DNA of 23,068 bases from an uncultured Clostridia bacterium (GCA_947629735.1 CANREX010000006.1:1-23068), one strand, 5' to 3'. Positions 8,100 through 15,823 are shown, counted from the stretch's first letter. The notes: a model not told the origin generated them from the letters alone. Made by a program: numbers and translations.

Positions 8100-9410
8100 A
8101 TGGACATGACGCCCAAACAGATAGTTCACGAACTGAACAAATATATAATAGGTCAGGACGAGGCGAAAAAGGCAGTCGCCGTTGCGCTGCGCAACCGCTA
8201 CCGCCGCTCCCGCCTGTCACCCGAAATGCAGGACGAAGTCACGCCCAAGAACATCATCATGAAAGGTCCTACCGGCGTGGGCAAAACAGAGATCGCAAGG
8301 CGGCTTGCAAAGCTCGTCAAAGCGCCCTTTTTGAAGGTCGAGGCGACGAAGTACACCGAAGTGGGCTATGTCGGCAGGGACGTGGAGTCTATGGTGCGCG
8401 ACCTCGCCGAGTGCGCGATACGCCTCGTGAAAGAGGAAAAGACGCAGGAAGTCAGCTACAAGGCGACGGCGTTTGCTGAGCGCAGGATAGCCAAAGTGCT
8501 CATGGAAAATCTCAAAGACGAGCGGGGCGAAACGTCGAAAGAGGTGTTCGAACGCAACCTCGTGGACGCCATTCACGAGGGCAAGTACGACAACACCGTG
8601 ATAGAGATAGAAGTTGCGGACAACCCCAAGCCGCTGGAACTTTCCCCGGGGCAGGGCGCGGCGATAGACCTCGGCTCTATCTTCAACGGGCTGGGCGTGA
8701 ACAAGAAAAAGAAGCGCCGCATAACCGTCAAAGAAGCGAAGAATTTAATCATCGCGGAAGAGGCGGATAAGCTCATAGACAACGACGCCGTAAACAGCGA
8801 GGCGATACGCCGCGCGGAAAACGACGGCATAATATTCATAGACGAAATAGACAAGATAGCGGGCAAGGGCAACCAGGGGGCGGACGTCTCCCGCGAGGGC
8901 GTTCAACGCGACATATTGCCCATCGTAGAGGGCTGTACGGTCATGACGAAGTACGGTCCCGTCCGCACGGACTACATTCTCTTCATCGCGGCGGGCGCGT
9001 TCCACGTGTCAAAGGTGGAGGACCTCATACCCGAGCTGCAAGGCAGATTCCCCATACAGGTGGAGCTGAAAAGTCTGACGAAGCAGGATTTCGTAAATAT
9101 CCTCACGCAGCCGCAGAACGCGATAACCATGCAGTACGCCGCGCTTCTCGGCGTGGACAACATCGATTTGCAGTTCAAGCCCGACGCGATAGAGCGCATT
9201 GCGGAAGTCGCGGTGGACCTCAACAACACGTCGGAGGACATCGGCGCGCGCAGGCTGCACACCGTCATGGAGTATCTGCTTGAAGACATCTCATTCAACG
9301 CGGGCGGGAACGATTATCCCCTCGTGACGGTGGAAGTCAACGCGAAATACGTCGAAGAGCACCTCGATAAGATAATAAGCGCGCGCGACATGCGCAAGTA
9401 CATTTTGTAA
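8100..9410 (+). CDS. hslU: ATP-dependent protease ATPase subunit HslU (ClpY)
   Basis: This 436-residue AAA+ unfoldase feeds substrates to HslV. It starts with the typical MTPKQIVHELNKYIIGQDEAKKAVAVALRNR region. Walker A is G56PTGVGKT63, the pore motif region is KYTEVGYVGRDVESM, and Walker B is IIFIDEIDK with D248 and E249. The intermediate domain lies between them, and the arginine-finger and sensor region includes PELQGRFPIQVEL and DIGARRLHTVMEYLLEDISF. The C-terminus ends RDMRKYIL, consistent with the tail that docks into HslV. AAGGAG (8086-8091) is well placed for ATG 8100. It is expressed with hslV upstream and hisS 9 nt downstream. Confidence 0.98.
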   Translation: MDMTPKQIVHELNKYIIGQDEAKKAVAVALRNRYRRSRLSPEMQDEVTPKNIIMKGPTGVGKTEIARRLAKLVKAPFLKVEATKYTEVGYVGRDVESMVRDLAECAIRLVKEEKTQEVSYKATAFAERRIAKVLMENLKDERGETSKEVFERNLVDAIHEGKYDNTVIEIEVADNPKPLELSPGQGAAIDLGSIFNGLGVNKKKKRRITVKEAKNLIIAEEADKLIDNDAVNSEAIRRAENDGIIFIDEIDKIAGKGNQGADVSREGVQRDILPIVEGCTVMTKYGPVRTDYILFIAAGAFHVSKVEDLIPELQGRFPIQVELKSLTKQDFVNILTQPQNAITMQYAALLGVDNIDLQFKPDAIERIAEVAVDLNNTSEDIGARRLHTVMEYLLEDISFNAGGNDYPLVTVEVNAKYVEEHLDKIISARDMRKYIL

Positions 9411-9419
9411 GGGGGCGCT

Positions 9420-10679
9420 ATGATAACCATACCTAAGGGAACAAAGGACGTCTTGCCGTCCGAATCGCACAAGTGGCGGTTCGTGGAGGACGCCGCAAGG
9501 CGCACGGCGGAGGAGTTCGCCATAAAGGAAATACGCACGCCCGTGTTCGAGCACACCGAGCTGTTTGCCCGCGGAGTCGGGGAGACGACCGACGTCGTCA
9601 CCAAGGAGATGTACACCTTCGAGGACAAGGGCGGCAGGTCGATAACGTTGAAACCGGAGGGCACGGCGGGCGCGGCGAGGCTGTTCATCGAAAACGGACT
9701 TTCGAGCTCGCCTCTGCCGTTGAAGGCGTTTTACCTCACCCCGTGCTACCGCTATGAGCGTCCTCAGGCGGGGCGCTTGCGGGAATTCCACCAATTCGGC
9801 ATAGAAGTTTTCGGCTCGGCGGAGGCGGAGACGGACGCGGAAGTCATATTCGCGGCTTCGTCATTTTTGGACAAGTTGGGGATAAAGGACGTGGAGTTGG
9901 AGATCAATTCCATAGGCTGCAAGAGCTGCCGCGCGGAGTACAACAAGGCGCTTAAAGATTACTTCCGACCCCACCTTTCCAAGATGTGTCCGACTTGCAA
10001 CGAGAGGTTCGAAAAGAACCCGCTGCGCATGATAGATTGCAAGGAAGAGGGCTGCAAAGCCATCACGGCGGGCGCGCCCAAAATTTTGGATTATCTCTGC
10101 CCCGACTGCAAGGCGCACTTCGAAAAAGTCAAGTCGCTTCTCGACGTTTTAAACGTCAAATATAGCGTTAATCCCGACATAGTACGGGGTCTGGACTATT
10201 ACACACGCACCGTTTTCGAGTTTGTTTCCACCTCGATAGGCGCGCAGGGAACGGTGTGCGGAGGCGGCAGATACGACGGTCTTATAGAAGAGCTCGGGGG
10301 CGGCAGCGTGCCTGCGATAGGGTTTGCCGCGGGGCTCGAAAGATTGATACTTTTAATGGAAAATACGGGGGTTGACTTCCCCCCGCCCAAAGCGCCCGAG
10401 ATTTACATAGCGGGCATGGACGAAAGGTCGAGGACGGAGGCTTTCAAGCTGGCGTGCACTCTGCGCGCGAGCGGGATATGCGCCGAGTGCGACAAGATGA
10501 ATCGCTCGGTGAAGTCACAGCTCAAATTCGCCGATAAAATAGGGGCGAGGTTCGTGGTTGTCATAGGAGAAAACGAGCTCGCTTCCGGCGAGTGCGACTT
10601 GAAAAACATGGCGGACGGAACGAGCGTCCGGATAAAGACGGGGAATATTCTTTCCTATCTGAGGGATAATAAACTTTGA
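9420..10679 (+). CDS. hisS: Histidyl-tRNA synthetase
   Basis: This 419-residue class II synthetase charges tRNA-His. Motif 2 (CYRYERPQAGRLREFHQFGIEVFG) begins near residue 109, the histidine-specific motifs are RGLDYYTRTVFEF (256-268) and GGGRYDGL (281-288), and motif 3 is GFAAGLERL with R308. An anticodon-binding domain follows from about residue 325. The insertion domain contains paired cysteines (C167/C170, C190/C193, C207/C212, C227/C230), suggesting bound zinc; I recall similar Cys-rich insertions in some clostridial HisRS but cannot check. AAGGGGG directly after the hslU stop is the likely ribosome binding site. No T-box precedes it, and it is probably read from the hslVU transcript with trxA 22 nt downstream. 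Confidence 0.98.
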   Translation: MITIPKGTKDVLPSESHKWRFVEDAARRTAEEFAIKEIRTPVFEHTELFARGVGETTDVVTKEMYTFEDKGGRSITLKPEGTAGAARLFIENGLSSSPLPLKAFYLTPCYRYERPQAGRLREFHQFGIEVFGSAEAETDAEVIFAASSFLDKLGIKDVELEINSIGCKSCRAEYNKALKDYFRPHLSKMCPTCNERFEKNPLRMIDCKEEGCKAITAGAPKILDYLCPDCKAHFEKVKSLLDVLNVKYSVNPDIVRGLDYYTRTVFEFVSTSIGAQGTVCGGGRYDGLIEELGGGSVPAIGFAAGLERLILLMENTGVDFPPPKAPEIYIAGMDERSRTEAFKLACTLRASGICAECDKMNRSVKSQLKFADKIGARFVVVIGENELASGECDLKNMADGTSVRIKTGNILSYLRDNKL

Positions 10680-10701
10680 GAAGAAATTTTGGGAGGCTGT
10701 T

Positions 10702-11016
10702 ATGGCAGAAAAGATAAATTCCGAAAAATTCAACGAACTTTTGAAGGGTGAAAAGCCCGTCGTCTGCGACTTCTTCGCCGATTGGTGCGGACCTTGCAAG
10801 ATGCTCGCGCCCGTCATCGAAAAGTGCGGCGAAAAATTTGCCGACAAGGCGGTTTTTGTGAAGGTCAATATTGACGAAAATTTCGACCTCGCCGCGAAAT
10901 ACGGCATAATGAGCATACCCATGATAGGCATTTTCAAGGGCGGGGAGCTGGTCGAAAAATCCGTGGGATTCATGCCCCAGAGCGAAGCCGAAGAGTTTTT
11001 TAACGCGAATTTGTAA
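10702..11016 (+). CDS. trxA: Thioredoxin
   Basis: This 104-residue cytoplasmic thioredoxin reduces protein disulfides with electrons from thioredoxin reductase. The active site is W28-C29-G30-P31-C32 within FFADWCGPCKMLAP, and the conserved cis-proline is in MSIPMIGIFKGGE. Length and fold elements are normal. GGGAGG (10691-10696) precedes the ATG. It is the last gene of the hslV-hslU-hisS-trxA run; a strong hairpin terminator lies about 165 nt downstream. A neighbouring thioredoxin reductase gene is not present. Confidence 0.96.
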   Translation: MAEKINSEKFNELLKGEKPVVCDFFADWCGPCKMLAPVIEKCGEKFADKAVFVKVNIDENFDLAAKYGIMSIPMIGIFKGGELVEKSVGFMPQSEAEEFFNANL

Positions 11017-11043
11017 CTTGCGGGATTGATTTCAACCTGTGAT

Positions 11044-11140
11044 TTGCGATTTGCGGGGTTGGCTGAGAAGTTTGTGAGATGCTTGATTGTTTAATAATTT
11101 GCAATTTGCGGACTTAATTATAAGGTCTTGCGATTTGCGG
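11044..11140 (+). repeat. Three dispersed copies of TTGCRATTTGCGG downstream of trxA
   Basis: TTGCGATTTGCGG occurs at 11044-11056 and 11128-11140, and TTGCAATTTGCGG at 11099-11111. They lie in the AT-rich 260-nt gap between trxA and the restriction operon, which otherwise contains only the two terminators. Confidence 0.7.
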
Positions 11141-11180
11141 AATAAATTGCAGAGGTTGAAAAAATAATTAAATTATTTCC

Positions 11181-11225
11181 GCCCGCCGCGCCTTTTCAAA
11201 AAGGCGCGGCGGGCTGTGTTTTTTG
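11181..11225 (+). terminator. Strong intrinsic terminator after trxA
   Basis: A perfect 16-bp GC-rich inverted repeat (11181-11196 with 11199-11214) is followed by a T-rich run at 11219-11224. It ends the hslV-trxA transcript and insulates it from the convergent restriction operon. Confidence 0.9.
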
Positions 11226-11236
11226 GGCGGGGCGTA

Positions 11237-11265
11237 TAAAAAGCCGCGGATTTTACTCCGCGACT
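11237..11265 (-). terminator. Intrinsic terminator of the restriction-modification operon
   Basis: On the minus strand AGTCGCGGA (11265-11257) pairs with TCCGCGGCT (11250-11242) around a 6-nt loop and is followed by TTTT. It lies just after the last gene of the minus-strand operon. Confidence 0.85.
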
Positions 11266-11276
11266 TTTTGCGCATT

Positions 11277-12017
11277 TTAACTTTTTTTAAAGACAAACAG
11301 ATACTCATGCGCGAGCAAGAGGAAATTAAACTTTACGCTGTTTGTTTTCCAATAGCCCGTCGCCTTGCAGTTGTGTTGCTCTTTGATAATTATCTCTTTT
11401 GTTTTAAAACCGACAAGCTCGAATATTCTCATAGTTTCAAATGCGAGAGGCTGAACCATTCCTTTTTTTCTTGTGTCGCCCATAAGGATAGCGCAAAACT
11501 TGTCCTTTTTAAGCACTCTGTAACATTCTTCGGCGACTTTTCCCATTTCAAAAAGGAATTCTTTTACGGGCAAACGCGATAGGTCGCCCTCTATATCTTC
11601 GCTGTAATGAATAATATCGGCATACGGCGGGTGAGTACATATAAGGTCTATACTGTCGTCTTCTATCGACAAGGAACGCGCGTCGCCGACGGTAAGTGTT
11701 GTGGTTGTCTGCGTGTCGTAGTCAAACTCACATTTCTTTTTTGATAGCTCTATTGCGTTGGGGTTTATGTCTATACCGACAAAATTTCTGTGCGTGAGTT
11801 TTGCCTCTACTGCGGTAGTACCGCCGCCGACGAATTGATCCAAAACGGTGTCGTTCTCTTTGGAATAGCGCAAAATGACGTTGCGGGGGATATACGGCGA
11901 CCAATTTCCACGATATTTCGCATCGTGAGTCGCCCATTTTCCTCGGTCGGGAAACGCCCAAACCGTGTTGGTTTCAAGTTCAAAATTTTCGGGTTGTAAA
12001 GATATTTTTTTAGCCAT
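11277..12017 (-). CDS. DNA methyltransferase of a type II restriction system (N4/N6 amino type)
   Basis: This 246-residue SAM-dependent amino-methyltransferase should protect host DNA from the adjacent nuclease. The SAM-binding motif FVGGGTT (62-68) and GIDINP (81-86) come before the catalytic HPPY motif (129-132, in CTHPPYADIIHYSE). This motif I then IV order is the reverse of the common beta-class arrangement. The N-terminal block FPDRGKWATHDAKYRGNWSPYIPRN (about 22-46) is typical of this subfamily. I cannot tell from sequence whether the product is N6-methyladenine or N4-methylcytosine. The ATG lies 2 nt after the nuclease stop with no evident ribosome binding site, so translation is probably coupled. 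The codons are richer in A and T than those of the flanking housekeeping genes. Confidence 0.88.
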   Translation of the reverse strand: MAKKISLQPENFELETNTVWAFPDRGKWATHDAKYRGNWSPYIPRNVILRYSKENDTVLDQFVGGGTTAVEAKLTHRNFVGIDINPNAIELSKKKCEFDYDTQTTTTLTVGDARSLSIEDDSIDLICTHPPYADIIHYSEDIEGDLSRLPVKEFLFEMGKVAEECYRVLKKDKFCAILMGDTRKKGMVQPLAFETMRIFELVGFKTKEIIIKEQHNCKATGYWKTNSVKFNFLLLAHEYLFVFKKS

Positions 12018-12019
12018 GG

Positions 12020-12559
12020 TCAGTCAGCGATCAATTCGGGCGGAACAGGTAAACCAAGTCGGGTAAGAGGAATATATTCAAAATAATAGTCGCAATCGAC
12101 AGACTGTATATAGTCTAACACATCTTTATATTTCTCGTTTCTGAACCATTCGTCCAAAAGATAGATATATTTCACGTCTATATTTGCGGGCGACATAAGT
12201 TTTTTGTATTCTTTTTTCTTGAAATCGCAAGTTTGCAATTTTTCGTCTACCGAACCCGCGACTTGCTGATGTTTACATTCGATAATATGTAAAATATTGT
12301 TGGAGAGCACATATATGCTGTCGTCAGGTAAAAGTTTCTTTGAAATATATTGTTTCCAATCGATGCCGAGTTCTTTCAGAAAAACTTTATAGAAGGCTTC
12401 TTTTTTGAAAACTCTCGCTACCAATTTGCCGTCATAATTTACCTTGTCTTGTGTTACGGTATAATGCGGTTGCTGGTCTAAAAAAGTTGCCAGATCGACT
12501 TTGCCTTCAAACACAAGTCCTGTACGGGTGTTTCCACCGCCTTTCCCGTTTTTTATCAT
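12020..12559 (-). CDS. Probable type II restriction endonuclease, PD-(D/E)XK fold
   Basis: This 179-residue protein lies between two DNA methyltransferase genes, which makes it the likely cognate nuclease. A PD-(D/E)XK active site is visible: P78-D79 in KKLLPDDSIYVL, then 14 residues and E94-C95-K96 in HIIECKHQQ, with the following QVAGSVDEKLQT helix typical of such nucleases. The N-terminus has a GKGGGNTRTGLVFE segment. I do not recognise a specific isoschizomer and cannot state the target site. It begins 14 nt after the stop of the HTH-Dam gene; GGGGGA in that gap is the ribosome binding site. A different nuclease role is possible, but the operon context argues strongly for restriction. Confidence 0.8.
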   Translation of the reverse strand: MIKNGKGGGNTRTGLVFEGKVDLATFLDQQPHYTVTQDKVNYDGKLVARVFKKEAFYKVFLKELGIDWKQYISKKLLPDDSIYVLSNNILHIIECKHQQVAGSVDEKLQTCDFKKKEYKKLMSPANIDVKYIYLLDEWFRNEKYKDVLDYIQSVDCDYYFEYIPLTRLGLPVPPELIAD

Positions 12560-12573
12560 TGCTGTTTCCCCCT

Positions 12574-13641
12574 TTAATTACTGATTATAAGTTCGTTTAT
12601 TTTGCCGCGCCTATCCGCATTGCTGTTTATCATGCGGCAAGCGGATACGCGCCTTATGCTGTATGACTTATACAAATCGTCAAAAAATCTATCGTCGGGA
12701 TCTATATTTTGCGGATCGGAATTGCTCAACACAATCTTTGCGCCGGTTGAGTTGATGTCGTCAATAAACTCGGAAAGTCTGATTTGTTCGGCGTCGTCGA
12801 AAGCGTCTGCATTGTAGGAAGTAAAGCCCGAAGTTTCGGATATGGGGCGATACGGCGGGTCGAGATACACAAATGTGTTTTTATCGATAAATTTTTTCGA
12901 TAGCGAATAGTCGCCGCAAACAATGGTGACGTTTTGCAGTGCGCCGCTTATGTTGAGCAGGTTTTCCTCGTCGCAGATAGTCGGGTTTTTGTATGCGCCC
13001 ATAGGGACGTTGAATTGTCCTTTGCGGTTCACCCTATATAGCCCGTTGAAGCAGGTCTTGTTCAAAAATATGAAATATGCCGCCTTTTCGGCAGACGTCT
13101 CCGCAGTTAATTGCGTTGAATTGAATTTATCGCGAACGGAATAGTAGAAAAACTTTCTGCCGTTGTCGTCCATAGGCAAAAAGTTCAGCTGCATTTCCTT
13201 TAACCGCGCAATCAGCGTATCTGCATTTTCTTTTATCACGTTGTATGCGTTGATAAGTTCGGGGTTTATGTCGCTGATATAGAGCTCGGAAAAATTGTAT
13301 TTGGAAAGCACGTTGAAAAGAAGCGCGCCGCCGCCGACCATGGGCTCACAGTACTTTGTCAGGACTTTATCCCCATTTGAGGGCAGCATTTTTTCGAGCT
13401 CGTCGATAAGCTGCCCCTTTCCGCCTACCCATTTTACAAAGGGTTTGAGCGTGATTTTGCGCTCTGTTTCGCGCCTTACGGTGCGTTTGTCTATGGGCTT
13501 TTCGGCATTGCTCGGAATTATCCACATATTGCCTACCATCATCGCCCCGTCTATTCGGTTTTCACCGCAAAGAATCGCCACGCGCCGTTGTGAAATATTC
13601 CACTTTTCCGCAGCTTCTTTCGCGGATATGTAACTGAGCAT
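12574..13641 (-). CDS. Dam-family (D12 class) adenine-N6 DNA methyltransferase with N-terminal HTH domain
   Basis: This 355-residue protein fuses two parts. Residues 1-60 (ISAKEAAEKWNISQRRVAIL, then a short hairpin with GNMWIIPSNAEKPIDKR) resemble small MerR/excisionase-type helix-turn-helix proteins of Clostridia. Residues 65-355 are a D12 adenine methyltransferase: FVKWVGGKGQL (68-78), EPMVGGGALLF (99-109), FLNKTCFNGLYRVNRKG (192-208) and catalytic D261-P-P-Y264. The methyltransferase domain is like Dam and DpnM, so GATC or a related site is conceivable but unproven. It is the first gene of the restriction operon, with its own promoter and a GAGGTG ribosome binding site. The HTH could bind the operon's own promoter and control expression. 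The AT-rich composition suggests acquisition. Confidence 0.9.
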   Translation of the reverse strand: MLSYISAKEAAEKWNISQRRVAILCGENRIDGAMMVGNMWIIPSNAEKPIDKRTVRRETERKITLKPFVKWVGGKGQLIDELEKMLPSNGDKVLTKYCEPMVGGGALLFNVLSKYNFSELYISDINPELINAYNVIKENADTLIARLKEMQLNFLPMDDNGRKFFYYSVRDKFNSTQLTAETSAEKAAYFIFLNKTCFNGLYRVNRKGQFNVPMGAYKNPTICDEENLLNISGALQNVTIVCGDYSLSKKFIDKNTFVYLDPPYRPISETSGFTSYNADAFDDAEQIRLSEFIDDINSTGAKIVLSNSDPQNIDPDDRFFDDLYKSYSIRRVSACRMINSNADRRGKINELIISN

Positions 13642-13666
13642 TGAACACCTCGCTTTTTATGTATAT

Positions 13667-13695
13667 ATTATATTCTAAACCTCGAATAAAAGCAA
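13667..13695 (-). promoter_or_regulatory. Promoter of the restriction-modification operon
   Basis: On the minus strand TTGCTT (13695-13690) and a perfect TATAAT (13672-13667) are spaced by 17 nt, about 25 nt upstream of the HTH-Dam start. The octamer CGAGGTKT occurs within the spacer region (13684-13677) and again over the ribosome binding site (13652-13645), a direct repeat that could be an operator. Confidence 0.75.
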
Positions 13696-13870
13696 GGGGA
13701 TTTTTGTTAAATCATAATATTGGTTTTCATAAGCAGATTTAAGGTAGAGTTAAGGGGAAGTCGCCCCCGCTTTTATTTCTTTCGCCCCAACTTTTACCGC
13801 TTTCGTCTCGCTTTTTGGCGCTTTCAAGCGCTTTTCTGCTTTGGCGCGAGAAAAAGCAAGTCTCAAATCC

Positions 13871-13899
13871 TTGAATATGTATAAAAAGTGTGATAAAAT
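13871..13899 (+). promoter_or_regulatory. Promoter of glyA
   Basis: TTGAAT (13871-13876), a 17-nt spacer, and TAAAAT (13894-13899) lie 29 nt upstream of the glyA ATG. GTGTG just before the -10 box is also seen at the degV promoter. The rest of the 13696-13870 gap shows only a weak GCGCTT/AAGCGC hairpin near 13818-13831. Confidence 0.78.
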
Positions 13900-13928
13900 A
13901 GATAAAAATACATATTACGGAGCTTACT

Positions 13929-15179
13929 ATGATAGATATCTCTCTTATAGAACAAACCGACCCCGAAATCGCCGAGGCGTTGCGGCTGGAACTTGGTCGT
14001 CAGCAGGGCAATATAGAGCTCATCGCGAGCGAAAATTTCGTCTCACCCGCGGTGATGGCGGCGGCGGGAAGTCATCTCACCAACAAATATGCCGAGGGCT
14101 ATCCCGCGCACAGGTATTACGGCGGCTGCCGTTTTGTGGATATTGCGGAGGACCTCGCCCGCGAGCGGGTCAAGGAGCTGTTCGGCTGCGAATACTGCAA
14201 CGTCCAGCCTCATTCGGGGGCGAGCGCGAACCTCGCGGTGTTCTTCGCGGCGTTGCAGCCCGGCGACACGGTTATGGGCATGAATCTCGCGCACGGCGGA
14301 CATCTTTCCCACGGCTCGCCCGTCAATATCTCGGGCAAGTACTTCAATATCGTGCCCTACGGCGTCAGGGAAGATACGCAGGTCATCGATTACGACGAGA
14401 TGGAAAAAATCGCCCTGCAATGCAAGCCCAAGATGATAGTTTCGGGCGCGAGCGCATATCCCCGCGTGATAGATTTCAAGCGCATAAGGGAGATTTGCGA
14501 TAAGGTCGGCGCGTACATGATGGTGGACATAGCGCACATAGCGGGGCTCGTCGCGGCGGGCGTTCACCCCTCGCCCGTGCCCTATGCGGACTTTGTGACG
14601 ACTACCACCCACAAGACCTTGCGCGGACCGCGCGGCGGCGTCATCATGTGCAAGGAAGAGTACGGCAAGATGATAGACAAGGCGGTTTTCCCGGGCGTGC
14701 AGGGCGGACCTTTAATGCACATAATCGCGGCAAAGGCGGTGGCGTTCAAAGAAGCCCTCGCCCCCGAGTTCAAAGAGTATCAGAAGCAGATAGTCAAAAA
14801 CGCCGCGGCGATGGCGGACGAATTCGCAAAGTCGGGCGTCAATATGGTCTCGGGCGGGACGGACAACCACCTGATTTTACTCGATTTGACTTCCAAGGGG
14901 ATGACGGGCAAGGAGCTTGAACAGATGCTCGACGAGGTCAACATAACCGTCAACAAGAACGCAATTCCGTTCGACACGCAAAAGCCTTTCGTCACGAGCG
15001 GCATAAGAATAGGCACGCCCGCTATGACCAGCCGCAGAATGAAAGAGGACGAGGCGAGGACTATCGCCCGCCTGATAACGCGCGTTATAGAGGAAAAACA
15101 GGCGGCGTACGAGTATGTGAAAGGCGAAGTCGCTTCGCTCTGCGCGTGCTTCCCCCTGTATGCGGACTGCGTAAAGTAA
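13929..15179 (+). CDS. glyA: Serine hydroxymethyltransferase
   Basis: This 416-residue PLP enzyme interconverts serine and glycine with transfer of a one-carbon unit to tetrahydrofolate. Family signatures are IELIASENFVSPAV, NKYAEGYPAHRYYGGC, NVQPHSGASANLAV, and the PLP lysine K229 within TTTHKTLRGPRGG. The C-terminal TSGIRIGTPAMTSRRMKE block is also typical. The length is normal. GGAG at 13919-13922 precedes the ATG. It has its own promoter and terminator and appears monocistronic. Its product, methylenetetrahydrofolate, is the methyl donor for TrmFO encoded earlier in the window, although the two genes are not linked in an operon. Confidence 0.98.
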   Translation: MIDISLIEQTDPEIAEALRLELGRQQGNIELIASENFVSPAVMAAAGSHLTNKYAEGYPAHRYYGGCRFVDIAEDLARERVKELFGCEYCNVQPHSGASANLAVFFAALQPGDTVMGMNLAHGGHLSHGSPVNISGKYFNIVPYGVREDTQVIDYDEMEKIALQCKPKMIVSGASAYPRVIDFKRIREICDKVGAYMMVDIAHIAGLVAAGVHPSPVPYADFVTTTTHKTLRGPRGGVIMCKEEYGKMIDKAVFPGVQGGPLMHIIAAKAVAFKEALAPEFKEYQKQIVKNAAAMADEFAKSGVNMVSGGTDNHLILLDLTSKGMTGKELEQMLDEVNITVNKNAIPFDTQKPFVTSGIRIGTPAMTSRRMKEDEARTIARLITRVIEEKQAAYEYVKGEVASLCACFPLYADCVK

Positions 15180-15191
15180 AATATAATTTTC

Positions 15192-15234
15192 GGCGGATTT
15201 TGCGGGCTTTTTGCTTAAAATCCGCCCTTTTTTT
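15192..15234 (+). terminator. Intrinsic terminator after glyA
   Basis: A perfect 10-bp stem GGCGGATTTT (15192-15201) with AAAATCCGCC (15217-15226) is followed by seven Ts at 15228-15234. Confidence 0.9.
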
Positions 15235-15241
15235 GCCGTTT

Positions 15242-15289
15242 GCAACCGTAAGTTGCACAATCGCAATTCAAAATGGGTGGTATTCCACC
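15242..15289 (+). promoter_or_regulatory. Inverted repeats upstream of the XRE regulator
   Basis: Two short perfect inverted repeats lie in the gap before the XRE gene: GCAAC-CGTAA-GTTGC (15242-15256) and GGTGG-TATT-CCACC (15276-15289). They are candidate operators for self-regulation. I do not see a convincing -35/-10 pair here. Confidence 0.4.
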
Positions 15290-15331
15290 GCAAAACGCGC
15301 TATCATAAATGGGCAGACAAGGAGGTAGGTT

Positions 15332-15823
15332 ATGTCATTTGCGGAAAATATTCAGTATCTGAGGAAGCGCGACAAACTCACGCAGGAGGAGCTCGCGGAA
15401 AAGCTCGACGTCTCCCGCCAATCGGTCTCCAAATGGGAGACGGGAGAGGCGTTCCCCGAGACGGAAAAGCTGATTTTGCTGTGCGATACGTTTGACGTCA
15501 AGATGGACGACCTCATGCGCGGCGACGTGACGAAAGGCGTTTCGGCGGGCGGCGAGGCGAATGGCGAAAGGGCGGGCGCAAAAAGAGAAGAGGCGAACAA
15601 AAAGGCGAAATTTTACGACGCATTGGAGCACGCTTTGAGCCTTGCTATAATGCTGCTCGCGGCGGTGATATACGTCACCATAGGTTGCGTGTGGGGGATA
15701 TGGCACCCGTCGTGGATAGTGTTCCTCGTGGCGTCGTTCATAGACGCGGCTTTCACCATAATCTTCTCGATATTGAAGGGCAAAGCGAGCGTTTCGGGGC
15801 AATCGGAAGATAATTTGAAGTAA
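15332..15823 (+). CDS. XRE-family regulator with C-terminal two-helix membrane domain
   Basis: Residues 5-62 of this 163-residue protein are a Cro/C1-type helix-turn-helix (LTQEELAEKLDVSRQSVSKWETGEAFPETEKLILLCDTFDVKMDDLM). A charged Gly/Ala/Glu-rich linker covers 65-95, and two hydrophobic helices follow at about 101-122 and 127-148. A membrane-attached repressor that senses envelope or small-molecule signals is the simplest reading, and such proteins are frequent in Clostridia; the target genes are unknown. AAGGAGG at 15320-15326 gives a strong ribosome binding site. The gene stands between glyA and degV and is not obviously in an operon with either. It could regulate itself through the inverted repeats just upstream. 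Confidence 0.88.
   Translation: MSFAENIQYLRKRDKLTQEELAEKLDVSRQSVSKWETGEAFPETEKLILLCDTFDVKMDDLMRGDVTKGVSAGGEANGERAGAKREEANKKAKFYDALEHALSLAIMLLAAVIYVTIGCVWGIWHPSWIVFLVASFIDAAFTIIFSILKGKASVSGQSEDNLK

Noticed and set aside
11223..11582. Plus-strand frame opposite the second methyltransferase
   Set aside because: It is antisense to a gene with clear SAM-binding and HPPY motifs and begins inside terminator sequence.
13841..14503. 220-codon plus-strand frame overlapping the start of glyA
   Set aside because: It runs through the glyA promoter and then in the wrong frame of glyA, with Arg/Gly-rich shadow composition.
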